Source: Robertmurraya kyonggiensis (GTDB lineage: Bacteria; Bacillota; Bacilli; Bacillales; Cytobacillaceae). From it: 64,000 nucleotides of DNA. The notes beneath the pieces were generated by a model, which saw nothing but the letters and a program-made list of their open reading frames with translations, was not told the DNA's origin and ran no database searches. Below are positions 34,366-43,675 of this stretch, in pieces. The first letter of the stretch is position 1. The number at the start of each line of letters is the position of its first letter. A program made the position numbers and the translations under genes. The DNA is taken from positions 144,993 through 208,992 of the forward strand of contig NZ_SWBM01000006.1 of NCBI RefSeq assembly GCF_005116465.1, read 5' to 3'.

Positions 34366-35763
34366 TTAATAAGTTCTCTCTAGTTCAGGTAAAATCTTCT
34401 CTAACCATGCTAATATCTTTTCTTCTGTCGTAGGTCTTAAATTCGTTTCACTTATATCTTCAGCTGCTACAAAGCGGGAGATAGTAGCTTGTCCGACACC
34501 CGCTTCTTTCGAAATTTGACGGTCACTTAAATTGAGTTTGTCTTTTATGTTCCGTATAATATCCGGTCGTAGCTTTATCTCTTTCTTAACTACCATTTTC
34601 ACTTCATTCGCAACCGATAAATAATTTTGTAAAGCTTCGAGTTCTTTTTCGCCTACCTTAAAGTAAGGGGCGTACTTATTAGGTGGAACAATAATGACTC
34701 GTTGTTTTAAGAAATAGTCTTCTAACCAACCGCGCTGTTCTAGCCTTTCCCAATCAAGTCCACCTTTAGCAGCATATCTCCATGAACCAATTACACCATC
34801 ATTCGTTAGATCATCAAGTACCCGTGTAAATTCATCTAGTAAAAGGCTAGGTTTCTTCCTTACGTTTTCTGTAATTTTAAATCCCATTACATTTAGAAGG
34901 CCTTTTTCACCATTAATAGGGTAGGCGTATAGGGAAATTTGTTTTAGTTTTTCATTTAGTTCCCACACAAGATTCAAATACCTTGTAAGCCGTTTATGGT
35001 ACTTTTGGTGTCGATAATGATATTTAAGGGCTTGTTGTGACATTAATCGCATATTCTCAGGATTTTCAATGCCTAGGTTTTCCATAAGAATGTTACCTGG
35101 TCTAACGTAAACTTGTTCAAATCCGATTGGTTCACCGTTTTCTCTCAGTAATGTGTAGTCCCCAATATAGAAAAGACTTCTGATCTCTTCTGTTTCATAC
35201 ACATTAAGAACAATTCCCGTTTTCTCGTCAACTTCAACATCGTCTAGTTTCTTTCCAAGACTTAATGTAAGACCAAAGAGCTTGGTTAATTCTTTTGCTG
35301 CTTTAATTCTCTTTTCTTTGTGGTAAACAGGGGACCCATCAGTTCTAAATTTTCTTGGTGTCTCCTCTCGAAATTGAAGAATATCATCAACGGTCAATGA
35401 AATCATATCTGAGCTATCTTTTTGTTTTTGCTCTGTCCATAAAATTCGTATAATATCGAATAGATCTCCAGTATACTCATCTAAATCCATGATAGTTTTA
35501 CTCATGAGAAGATTCCATTCAAAATTCTTCTTCTCCACATTTTCGAGAAAAGGCGTTAATTTTCTCTTTTCAATCACATTAACCGTTCCTTCTTCTGGAT
35601 TACTAATGGTCGATTGAGGGTAAGGGTACTCATCAGTTTCGATAAAACTATCTCTAGCAATCGCTTCTTGTAATCGATAATTAAATACATAGTTGTTATC
35701 TAAAATGAAATCTTCAGACAAGATCTCCTCGATTAACACTTTATTATTAGAACGAACTGCCAT
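34366..35763 (-). CDS. Plasmid HTH protein, possible replication or partition factor
   Basis: 465 residues. A clear helix-turn-helix sits at the C-terminus (LSDRQISKEAGVGQATISRF, about 420-440). The N-terminal and central parts have charged, possibly winged-helix segments but no motif I can name. It is divergent from the replication initiator across the iteron region, so it may bind the origin. Start: ATG 35763 after GAGGTGAT. The upstream sequence holds the 14-bp near-palindrome also found at 5359-5372. Confidence 0.65.
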   Translation of the reverse strand: MAVRSNNKVLIEEILSEDFILDNNYVFNYRLQEAIARDSFIETDEYPYPQSTISNPEEGTVNVIEKRKLTPFLENVEKKNFEWNLLMSKTIMDLDEYTGDLFDIIRILWTEQKQKDSSDMISLTVDDILQFREETPRKFRTDGSPVYHKEKRIKAAKELTKLFGLTLSLGKKLDDVEVDEKTGIVLNVYETEEIRSLFYIGDYTLLRENGEPIGFEQVYVRPGNILMENLGIENPENMRLMSQQALKYHYRHQKYHKRLTRYLNLVWELNEKLKQISLYAYPINGEKGLLNVMGFKITENVRKKPSLLLDEFTRVLDDLTNDGVIGSWRYAAKGGLDWERLEQRGWLEDYFLKQRVIIVPPNKYAPYFKVGEKELEALQNYLSVANEVKMVVKKEIKLRPDIIRNIKDKLNLSDRQISKEAGVGQATISRFVAAEDISETNLRPTTEEKILAWLEKILPELERTY

Positions 35764-35818
35764 GCTTATATATCACCTCAATTTAACTACTCTCTCTTGT
35801 CTCTATTTTATCATGTTT

Positions 35819-35832
35819 TACATATGTATGTA
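35819..35832. promoter_or_regulatory. 14-bp near-palindrome shared with 5359-5372
   Basis: tacatatgtatgta, the reverse complement of the copy at 5359-5372, about 55 bp upstream of the HTH protein start. Confidence 0.4.
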
Positions 35833-35910
35833 TGAATCATTCTATGAATTGGAGTGATTTCCCTCTACTAATCTAAAACAAATGATCGATATAAGTTTCG
35901 AAGGAACATT

Positions 35911-36720
35911 TGTGAATCACTTTGCGATTTGGGACAACTTAATGGATGCTCATTTTTTGTTATAACTCTTACAAACCCTGAAATACCAACGGTTTGAACG
36001 CTATTTTCAAGAAATAGTTATGAATCACTTTGAAACATAACTTATGAATCACTTTGCAATTTGGGACAACTTGATGGATGCATTTGATTTTTAAAAACCA
36101 GATATACACAGTAGTATCAAGGGTTTTCATCGTTTTATTAATTTTAGAAATGAATCAATTCTTATTTTCCAAGTCACATTTGTGAATCACTTTTTGATTT
36201 GGGACAAACTAATGGATGCTCATTTTTTATCAAAAACGACAAAAGTCCAATAACACCAATGGTTTCAACGCTATTTCCAAGAAATAGTTATGAATCACTT
36301 TGGATTATTAGTAATGAATCACTCTAAGATTTGGGACAACTTGATGGATGTTCATTTTTACTATAAGTTTGGTTTAAATCACGGAATATCCATGTATAGC
36401 AAGGATTTAAAGGGGAAAGTACAGTCTTTTTTCAATGACCTCTTATGAATCACTTCGCAATTTGGGACAACTTGATGGATGCTTTATGAATCATTTGGGA
36501 CAACTTGATGGATGTAAGAACTTTCACTAATATTCGACAAGTCTATATATATCAAGTGCTTATAGGTATTTTTTTAATCTTTCGTTATGAATCATTTGGG
36601 ACAACTTGATGGATGCTAAATTTTTTTCACTTTTTTTATATCCCTTGTCACTCATGGGATGTGGTGAATATTATGCGATTCAAAATTCTTTATGAATCAT
36701 TTGGTTTGATATAATCCATT
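35911..36720. repeat. Iteron region, probable replication origin
   Basis: The 38-bp unit begins tgaatcactttgcaattt and continues gggacaacttgatggatg. Long copies begin at 35913, 36045, 36183, 36315 and 36446 (spacing 132, 138, 132, 131). Short copies lacking about 8 middle bases begin at 36487 and 36588. Lone tgaatcac or tgaatcat half-sites lie near 36021, 36291 and 36692. A larger unit of about 270 bp is itself duplicated (compare 35990-36030 with 36260-36300). No gene is present. It lies just before the initiator gene. Confidence 0.8.
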
Positions 36721-36810
36721 TGAAAATAAAAAATGTCGAAATTTAGTAATTGAGGAAAGAGTTATCTTTCCTAGTGACTATAAATCTTGTAATGAGGAGG
36801 TGAATGAGGA

Positions 36811-37977
36811 ATGAAAAGAAGGAAAAAAAGACAGGAAATTAAAATCTACGGATTTCCATTTCCGCAACAGCTACTTGATGATCTAGAAGCTTACCAAACT
36901 AAACATAATGTGTTATTCCCAGCGAGTGCCTATGCAGCGCTTCTTTGTGTTTTAAAACAAATACATAAAGAGAAGACCAAGATAGGAGAAGTTCATGAGT
37001 TTAAAATTGCTGAATACAGTCAAGAGTTGGATATCCCATATTCAACCTTATATACAGGTTTGAAGTTTTTAGAAATGCACGGGTTCGTCTATGAATCAAT
37101 CAATACATCTGGTAAGTCTGTTATTAAACTTCATAACTATTCTATCTATCATGGTGCGAATGCTGAAAAGTTTAACTATTTCACAATTCCTCATTCCCTT
37201 TTCACAACAAACATCATGCAACAGCTAGTTCGTACAGCGAACGCTAGAGTCTTTGAATTATTTTTCTTATTAATGAATCAATTCCGAAATGGGATTGCCA
37301 ATGTAACTGACATGGGGAAAGTAGAAGAAGTTGTCTATTCTCGTACAATGAGTACGTTAAAAAAGGATCTTGGGAAGCGTTCAAAAGGGGTTCGTGATGC
37401 AATTTCATTACTAGAACCTTTATTTAATATTACATATGTGGGTTTAACGTATAGAAAAGAGCAAAAGTGGATTACAAAAATTGAGTTCAGTTTAAAACCG
37501 CATACGGTCATTGAGAATACTGACGCATTCGACGTTCACCCATTAATGAATGAGTTACAGGGAGAAACGGAAGTATTCTTTGATGAAAATGGAATCTCCT
37601 ATAAACCTCGTGATCTATTCGATATTATGGTTTCCTTCAAGTATGAAGTTATCGAGGTTTTGAAGTACGTTTCTAAAGACGACGGAGAATATAGAGATTT
37701 TTCAGAGAGAGATGCGCATATCCAAAGTTTTTACTATCGTTGTTTAGGATGGTTTAATGACCATATCAATAAAATGAAGTACCAAAAACAAAAGTTCCAC
37801 TTCAGTAAGAGTATTGGGGGATACTTTAGAACGATTTTCCGTAATCATATCCAAAACTTTATTGAAAAAAACATTTCTTCTGATGTGATCATTGAGGCCA
37901 ATTGGAAAGAATACGTGGAAACCGGTAAGGTTCCAGTCATAATGAAAAGACTTCCAAATTTTAATACAGCTAAATAA
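36811..37977 (+). CDS. Putative plasmid replication initiator
   Basis: 388 residues, ATG 36811 after a strong aggaggtg. The N-terminal half reads as a winged-helix domain (AEYSQELDIPYSTLYTGLKF then LEMHGFVYE, about 66-95), the type seen in RepA/RepB initiators. The C-terminal half is helical and basic. No catalytic HUH or Tyr motif is visible, so theta replication through iterons is likely. Iterons lie directly upstream and a second array directly downstream. The family name is not certain; the role is inferred mostly from this context. Confidence 0.7.
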   Translation: MKRRKKRQEIKIYGFPFPQQLLDDLEAYQTKHNVLFPASAYAALLCVLKQIHKEKTKIGEVHEFKIAEYSQELDIPYSTLYTGLKFLEMHGFVYESINTSGKSVIKLHNYSIYHGANAEKFNYFTIPHSLFTTNIMQQLVRTANARVFELFFLLMNQFRNGIANVTDMGKVEEVVYSRTMSTLKKDLGKRSKGVRDAISLLEPLFNITYVGLTYRKEQKWITKIEFSLKPHTVIENTDAFDVHPLMNELQGETEVFFDENGISYKPRDLFDIMVSFKYEVIEVLKYVSKDDGEYRDFSERDAHIQSFYYRCLGWFNDHINKMKYQKQKFHFSKSIGGYFRTIFRNHIQNFIEKNISSDVIIEANWKEYVETGKVPVIMKRLPNFNTAK

Positions 37978-38035
37978 GTTAGCCTTGCGAAAAAAATATA
38001 TAATTCGCAGGGCTTTCAGTCGTGGATAAAAACGC

Positions 38036-38067
38036 AAATACACCCGCTTGGGGTGTATTTTTTTTGT
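38036..38067 (+). terminator. Terminator of the initiator gene
   Basis: aaatacaccc / ggggtgtattt stem (38036-38060) followed by T8. Confidence 0.85.
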
Positions 38068-38135
38068 CTATTTTTCGAGGCTAGCATGAAAATCATTCAT
38101 ATTTCTGTTCATCCAGGGTACTGAAAACATGATTT

Positions 38136-38275
38136 TTTAAATGTTTGCTTCTGTTTTTGCTAGATTTTCAAATGTTTGTAACTATATAGAGAATCATTTT
38201 AAATGTTTGTCACTTTACGAAAAATTAATCATATGTTTGCTTCTAGCAATATTTTTAATCAAATGTATGCCTCTT
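38136..38275. repeat. Second iteron array with 30-31 bp phasing
   Basis: The motif tnaaatgtttgcttct appears five times, with atgtttg (last copy atgtatg) starting at 38141, 38172, 38203, 38233 and 38263. The spacing of 31, 31, 30, 30 bp is about three helical turns, so all sites face one side of the DNA. A DnaA-box-like tgtggata lies just beyond at about 38304. Confidence 0.75.
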
Positions 38276-38607
38276 AGAGTTGTGAATTGTTGAAATCTTT
38301 ACTTGTGGATAGTGTGAATTATGGATTATATAGCATGTAGTAAGGTGGGTTGAACACTAGAACTGTAAGGGATTGAGGTCGTTTTTCAAAAGTTGCTTAT
38401 ATAGTTGATTATTCTTTATTTAGTTGGGTTTTTTATTATTTTGAGGTTTTTATTACTTTGATATTTTTTATTGTAATGATTTTTTATGTTACTAATATAT
38501 TTAACAAGTACTTGGAGTATCTAATGAGTTATTCTTTGTAAATTCCTAATTTCTATTATACTATTTATCCTTTTACCAATATATTCGTGAGAATCTAGAA
38601 TTCAGTA

Positions 38608-38740
38608 TTGAAATTATAGGAAAAATCGACTATTATTTTGTATAGAGATTTTTAAACCTTATAACTATTGTAAACATAAATGAACAAGAAGTATGGCGGA
38701 AGACGCATACCTCTCCTAATTAGGGGAAGTATGCGTTTTT
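38608..38740 (+). promoter_or_regulatory. Leader element copy 3
   Basis: Promoter TTGAAA (38608-38613), 17-bp spacer, TATTAT (38631-38636). Then attgtaaacataaatgaa-like sequence shared with copy 4, ggcgga (38695-38700), and a hairpin with arms acgcatac (38703-38710) / gtatgcgt (38729-38736), inner ctctcc/gggga, and T8. Confidence 0.8.
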
Positions 38741-38887
38741 TTTGTCTTTATAAAAAAGGGTGATTGATGAATAGATCCATTGCAAAAATGTAGGGAATTT
38801 CCTATATACGAATAACTCCTATGAATTGTTCATATGAGAGATTCTCTATAAATCCTCAGAAAAAGGAAAAAAGTAGGTGAGGTCTGC

Positions 38888-38977
38888 ATGGTAAAAGATA
38901 GTATGATTTCAAATTTAACAGGCATCTTTTTTGCTCTTATAGTGTTTTTAATCCTCGTAGGAGCAATTCTGAATTAA
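38888..38977 (+). CDS. 29-residue single-helix peptide ahead of the WxL cluster
   Basis: The frame MVKDSMISNLTGIFFALIVF continues LILVGAILN. The site gtaggtgagg is good. It is the first frame after leader copy 3 and has one transmembrane helix. It could be a real small membrane protein or a leader peptide. Confidence 0.5.
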   Translation: MVKDSMISNLTGIFFALIVFLILVGAILN

Positions 38978-39087
38978 CCATGAGTTTTCGCAAGCGTTTG
39001 TATTGATCAAGACAACACTACTTTTAGGAGGTGATGGGGTAACTTAGTAGGCTCATAGTTTTAAATTATTTTTAGGAGGAAAGATTA

Positions 39088-39726
39088 ATGAAAAACGGAT
39101 TAAAAAAGAAGATTTTCACACTTACTTTAGGGATTGGGCTATTTTCAGCAATCTTAGTAAGTGGTTCTGCCTTAGCTGAAACTTCCATGACAACTAAAGC
39201 AACACAGGCGATTCAAGGGGGAGAGAAGGACGTATCGATTAATTCTACTACAACCTTTGACCCTATCGTATTGAATGGGGAAGTACAAACAACTAATGCT
39301 AATCCTGGACAGTTAAACGTCACAGATGCTTCAGGAACAGGTGAAGGATGGAGAATTCAAGTTTCTGCATCTCAATTTACCGAAAAAACACCAAGTGGTG
39401 GATTTGCGGCCGGAACAACTGCTAAGAAATTACCGCAAGGCTCATTAAGTTTATCTAATAGTGGAAGTACTATTTCAGCTGTTGGAACAACATCAGCTTC
39501 ACCTACATGGGTTGCAAATGAATGGATTCTCGACAACGGAAGTGCTGTAAATATTTTATCTGCAGCTAAAAACGCAGGTATGGGAAAATATACGGTTGCA
39601 TTTGGAGCTAATGGTTTGTCGTTAACATTAGCGCCTAACACTACGTTTATTGATTCTGTCAACTATCCTAATGGTTCTACACCATATGAATCTACTATCA
39701 CATATACCATCGTGACAGGTCCATAA
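39088..39726 (+). CDS. Small WxL-type secreted surface protein
   Basis: 212 residues. The signal peptide ends SGSALAET (about residue 31). The rest is a single WxL-like domain: EGWRIQVSASQF for the first motif and ITYTIVTGP at the C-terminus for the second. WxL domains bind peptidoglycan without a covalent anchor. It is separated from the next gene by a 12-bp hairpin (39740-39774), which may raise its level relative to the large genes. Confidence 0.75.
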   Translation: MKNGLKKKIFTLTLGIGLFSAILVSGSALAETSMTTKATQAIQGGEKDVSINSTTTFDPIVLNGEVQTTNANPGQLNVTDASGTGEGWRIQVSASQFTEKTPSGGFAAGTTAKKLPQGSLSLSNSGSTISAVGTTSASPTWVANEWILDNGSAVNILSAAKNAGMGKYTVAFGANGLSLTLAPNTTFIDSVNYPNGSTPYESTITYTIVTGP

Positions 39727-39739
39727 AACAAGAAAGGAG

Positions 39740-39774
39740 AGAGAGGGTGTAGGCTTAATGGTTACACCTTCTCT
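39740..39774 (+). promoter_or_regulatory. Intra-operon hairpin between small WxL gene and DUF916 gene
   Basis: agagagggtgta (39740-39751) / tacaccttctct (39763-39774), one mismatch, no T-run. Probably mRNA stabilisation or processing. Confidence 0.5.
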
Positions 39775-39782
39775 GCTTAATA

Positions 39783-40823
39783 ATGAAAAAAATTGTAATT
39801 CTTATAGCTATGATATCAGCATTTATTATTCCTCAAAGTACATATGCCAACACGAATCCAGTAGAAGCTTTACCCTACAAAGTCATACTAGAACTACCCG
39901 ATAACCAACAAAAAGGAATTAAAGGTTATTACAATCTTTCGCTGTCTGAAGGTGAAGAACAAACCTTAAATATGACTTTACAAAATATAAGCGATAACAC
40001 CATTCATCTAACGATGAGGCCCGGGAATGCTTTAACGTCGACGCAAGGTGGAATTATCTATATTGAAAATCGCGGGAACGAGTACACCACTCTGACCGAA
40101 GAAAATTTTTACATGGATCAAAACATTACTGTTCCAGAAAAGGTTGAATTAGCTCCACATGAAGAAAAAGTCGTATCGGTTAAAGTGAAGGCCCTTGAAA
40201 AGGGAACTTCTCTAGGTTCTGTCCTTATTTCTCAAGACGAAGCCGATTTTGAAACGATTAAAGAAAATGAGAATGTGGAGTTATCAGCCAAAAATAGATT
40301 TATGTTTGCAGTTCCTATTCAAATTAATACCGAAGAAAAACCTAATTCTTCAGAGAACATCAAATTATTAGATATAAAAAATATCATCGCTCCTAATAAA
40401 AGCTTTATTGGCTTAGAATTAGAAAATCCTAATGCCGAAATTAAGGAGATTTCTTTTAAATACAAGGTTTTCAATAAAAAAGGAGAAGTCTTGTTTGACG
40501 GAGAAGCAACTCCGTTTAATGCAGCACCAAAATCTAAAGTATTATTTCATATACCGTGGCAAGCAGGAAACTACGAAGCTGGAAAGTATCAAATCAAATT
40601 AACAAGTGATCAAATTGGAGAAGAAGTAACAAAAGAGTTTTCCATTAAAAGAGACGATGTGAAATCGTTCATAACAGAATCTGGTTTGGAAGTTCCGAAT
40701 CCCATTTTAAATATGCCACTCTTATTTTGGATAGTAATTGCAGTCATAATTGTAGGCTCTGTTTATGTTTCTTATCGAATTGGACGAAAGAAAAGCAAGA
40801 AAAGTGAGAAGGATGTGGCTTAA
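39783..40823 (+). CDS. WxL-interacting membrane-anchored protein (DUF916/DUF3324 type)
   Basis: 346 residues: signal peptide (about 1-22), an Ig-like domain with YYNLSLSEGEEQTLNMTLQN (DUF916-like, about 35-155), a second domain (DUF3324-like, about 170-295), then a C-terminal transmembrane helix and basic tail GRKKSKKSEK. This is the conserved partner of WxL proteins in lactic acid bacteria. It overlaps the next gene by TAATG. Confidence 0.88.
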   Translation: MKKIVILIAMISAFIIPQSTYANTNPVEALPYKVILELPDNQQKGIKGYYNLSLSEGEEQTLNMTLQNISDNTIHLTMRPGNALTSTQGGIIYIENRGNEYTTLTEENFYMDQNITVPEKVELAPHEEKVVSVKVKALEKGTSLGSVLISQDEADFETIKENENVELSAKNRFMFAVPIQINTEEKPNSSENIKLLDIKNIIAPNKSFIGLELENPNAEIKEISFKYKVFNKKGEVLFDGEATPFNAAPKSKVLFHIPWQAGNYEAGKYQIKLTSDQIGEEVTKEFSIKRDDVKSFITESGLEVPNPILNMPLLFWIVIAVIIVGSVYVSYRIGRKKSKKSEKDVA

Positions 40824-42238
40824 TGAAGTCTACTATAAGGGTCCTCACAACGTTGGCCCTTCTTTTTTTCTTAATCGGAATTAATAAAGAATCGGCTTAT
40901 GCTGCCTCAGACCTGAATTTTAATAACAATGCCTACTTTGAAATAGGTAACGGAAGTCAAATTGATTCGACTCCAAAGATTTCTGTACAAGCTTTAGTAA
41001 AATTCACCTCACTAGATGTACCTCAAGCGATCGCATGTAAAGCAGAGGGCGGAGGATTTTGTCTTGAATACGACGTTAATGATAAAACGGTTCAGCTTTC
41101 CCTTTATATTGATGGTGTATATCGAATTGCAAATGCTAACAGCTCACCAACGCTCAACACGTGGTATCACATTGTCGGTACATATGACGGTACCAATATT
41201 AGGCTCTATATTAATGGTGTGTTACAAGATGATGTACAAAGTGCACCAGGGCAAGCCACAAAGACACCTACTACCCCTTTTGCAATCGGACAAAATCCGA
41301 AAGCGGGCGGAGGGAGTACATATACTAAATTTCATGGTTATATAAGAGAAGTCAGCGTTTGGAATAAGGCATTAACACAAACAGAAGTAAACAGCATAAG
41401 AAGTAACGGGGTTAAAGGATACGAATCAGGCTTAGTAGGGGCATGGAAACCCAACAGTCTAACTACTGGAAAAGTCTATGATTTAACCACAAAAAACATG
41501 GATGGGATAGGGTACCGCTTTTCTCAAGCCTTCCCATTAATAGCATCGAGCATATCGGACTTAGGCATGAATTTAAGTTGGACTAAATCATCCGAAATAT
41601 CCTCTTATAAACTTGTTCGCGGATCAAGTTCTCTATACTCTGGAACAGGTAATAGTTACTCGGAAAAAGCTTTAGTCTCAGATACCAATTATGATTACAC
41701 CTTGACAGCCATAAGTACAAATGGAGAGTCTATTGACAGCAAGACATTTAAAACGGCGGTAGGAGAATTGGCTATTTTACAAGTCCCATCTGCAATTAAC
41801 TTTAATCCCATCACATTAAATGGAGCTGATCAGAAGTCTTATGGTACTTTTAATCAAAAAATTATCGTTAAAGATACCAGGAAAAGTAGAAATGGTTGGA
41901 AGTTAGTTGTGAAAGCAGCTCCTTTGAAAAGTTCAAATGGTGTAAGAACCTTTCCATCTAACAAAATTGCTTTAAAACCTGTTTCTGCAATTACTCAAAC
42001 AAGCGGAGCGGTTGCTACGAAGCCGAGTATTACGAATTCAACACAACTAATTGATACCTCTTCCGTAAAAAAAATTGTTAGTGCCGGTACGAATACGGGA
42101 CAGGGGGTATACGAAATCACTTTACCATCACAAGCATTGGAATTAAGCGTCAATCCGTCAAATGCCTACGTAAACCCAAATGGTAGTTCACTAAATTATT
42201 ATACGGATCTCACATGGACGGTTGAACCAGGAGCTTGA
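40823..42238 (+). CDS. LamG/Fn3/WxL surface adhesin 1
   Basis: 471 residues: signal peptide (about 1-27), a concanavalin-like LamG domain (about 30-195, with WYHIVGTYDGTNIRLYINGV), an Fn3-like domain (about 240-310), and a C-terminal WxL domain with NGWKLVVKA and DLTWTVEPG. It is close in sequence to the next four genes, so the cluster arose by tandem duplication. Probably binds glycans or host/recipient surface. Confidence 0.85.
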   Translation: MKSTIRVLTTLALLFFLIGINKESAYAASDLNFNNNAYFEIGNGSQIDSTPKISVQALVKFTSLDVPQAIACKAEGGGFCLEYDVNDKTVQLSLYIDGVYRIANANSSPTLNTWYHIVGTYDGTNIRLYINGVLQDDVQSAPGQATKTPTTPFAIGQNPKAGGGSTYTKFHGYIREVSVWNKALTQTEVNSIRSNGVKGYESGLVGAWKPNSLTTGKVYDLTTKNMDGIGYRFSQAFPLIASSISDLGMNLSWTKSSEISSYKLVRGSSSLYSGTGNSYSEKALVSDTNYDYTLTAISTNGESIDSKTFKTAVGELAILQVPSAINFNPITLNGADQKSYGTFNQKIIVKDTRKSRNGWKLVVKAAPLKSSNGVRTFPSNKIALKPVSAITQTSGAVATKPSITNSTQLIDTSSVKKIVSAGTNTGQGVYEITLPSQALELSVNPSNAYVNPNGSSLNYYTDLTWTVEPGA

Positions 42239-42268
42239 TAATAGTTCTTATAAAGGAGGGGAGATTAT

Positions 42269-43657
42269 TTGAGGAAATTCCTATTATTTATTCTTTTAAT
42301 TGTAAGCTTAGCGGTATCACCTTCAGCAAGTAAGGCGGCGGTTAGTGGTCTAAATTTCAACGGTCAAAATAATTACATAAATCCAAAGTTGGCTTTTGAC
42401 AACTCAAAACCATTTACTGTACAGGCCGAACTAAAACTCAATCAAATAAATACCGCTAATAACATGCATATTGTATCAAATTTGGATGCGCGAAAAGGGT
42501 TTGCGATATCTTATAGAACATCTGACAACCGATTAACATTTGTTTCTTATAACGGTGATAGTGCAACTCAATCCGCAAACTCTTCTAACAATATACAAGC
42601 AAATAAATGGTATCGAGTGACTGGAGTATATAACGGTACGGATTTAAAGCTGTACATAGATGGCGTTTTACAACAAACAGAAGTTTTAAGTGGTGTTTCT
42701 CAAAAAGGAATTCCTCCTGTTTTCTTTGGAGCTAGACCGATTGGAACTGGAACAAGCTACACAGAACCGTTTAAAGGGGAATTAGGCGAAGTAAAACTAT
42801 GGAATAAGGCATTAACACAGGCAGAAGTCACCAATAACAATAATACAACTAATCTAGTTGGATATTGGGTGTTAGATGGACTGACAACAAGTACTGTTTA
42901 TGACCAAAGTATAAATAATAATCATGGACAAGCATTTAATTTTTTATCAAATCTTGGGCTATCAGCAAGCAATCTTACTGATATGGCGATAGGCATGTCA
43001 TGGGGAAATTTCACGAATGCGAATTATGAGCTTATTCAGAATGGGAGAACCATTTATAGCGGTCCCAATGCACAATACACTCACCAAAACTTGATCTCTG
43101 ACACTTTATATAGTTACACGCTAAAGGGGAAGAGTGCAAACGGTGAAAGTATTCCTATTACCAAAACTTTCGCTACAAAACCAGGAGAATTGTCCATATT
43201 ACAAGTTCCATCCGCTCTCAACTTTAATGCTATTACGCTTAATGGATTGGAACAAAAATCATATGGTTCTTTTAATCAAAAAATTATCGTAAAAGATACA
43301 CGGAAAAATAGAAATGGTTGGAAACTTGTGGTCAAAGCAACTCCACTAAAAAGCACAAATAGCATGAGAACTTTTCCAACGAATAAAATTTCTTTAAAGC
43401 CTGTATCCTCCATAACACAGACAAGTGGATTGGTAGCTACTAAACCAACGATTACGAACTCTACACAGTTTATTGATGAAGAAAAGAAAAAACTCGTCAG
43501 CGCAGGTACAAATACGGGCTACGGGGTGTATGAAATAACTCTACCGTCTCAAGCGTTGGAATTAACTTTAAGCCCGGCAAATACCTATGTGAACTCAAAT
43601 GGAAGTGCTTTATCTTACTTTACAGACCTTACATGGACTATTGAAGAGGGAGCATAA
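42269..43657 (+). CDS. LamG/Fn3/WxL surface adhesin 2
   Basis: 462 residues, TTG start at 42269 after aaggagggg. Signal peptide about 1-24, LamG with WYRVTGVYNGTDLKLYIDGV, Fn3-like middle, and a WxL C-terminus (NGWKLVVKA, DLTWTIEEGA). The C-terminal 150 residues are nearly the same as in adhesin 1, while the LamG domains differ more. This suggests a conserved wall anchor with diversified binding domains. Confidence 0.85.
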   Translation: MRKFLLFILLIVSLAVSPSASKAAVSGLNFNGQNNYINPKLAFDNSKPFTVQAELKLNQINTANNMHIVSNLDARKGFAISYRTSDNRLTFVSYNGDSATQSANSSNNIQANKWYRVTGVYNGTDLKLYIDGVLQQTEVLSGVSQKGIPPVFFGARPIGTGTSYTEPFKGELGEVKLWNKALTQAEVTNNNNTTNLVGYWVLDGLTTSTVYDQSINNNHGQAFNFLSNLGLSASNLTDMAIGMSWGNFTNANYELIQNGRTIYSGPNAQYTHQNLISDTLYSYTLKGKSANGESIPITKTFATKPGELSILQVPSALNFNAITLNGLEQKSYGSFNQKIIVKDTRKNRNGWKLVVKATPLKSTNSMRTFPTNKISLKPVSSITQTSGLVATKPTITNSTQFIDEEKKKLVSAGTNTGYGVYEITLPSQALELTLSPANTYVNSNGSALSYFTDLTWTIEEGA

Positions 43658-43675
43658 AAGGAGGAAAAAAACAAA

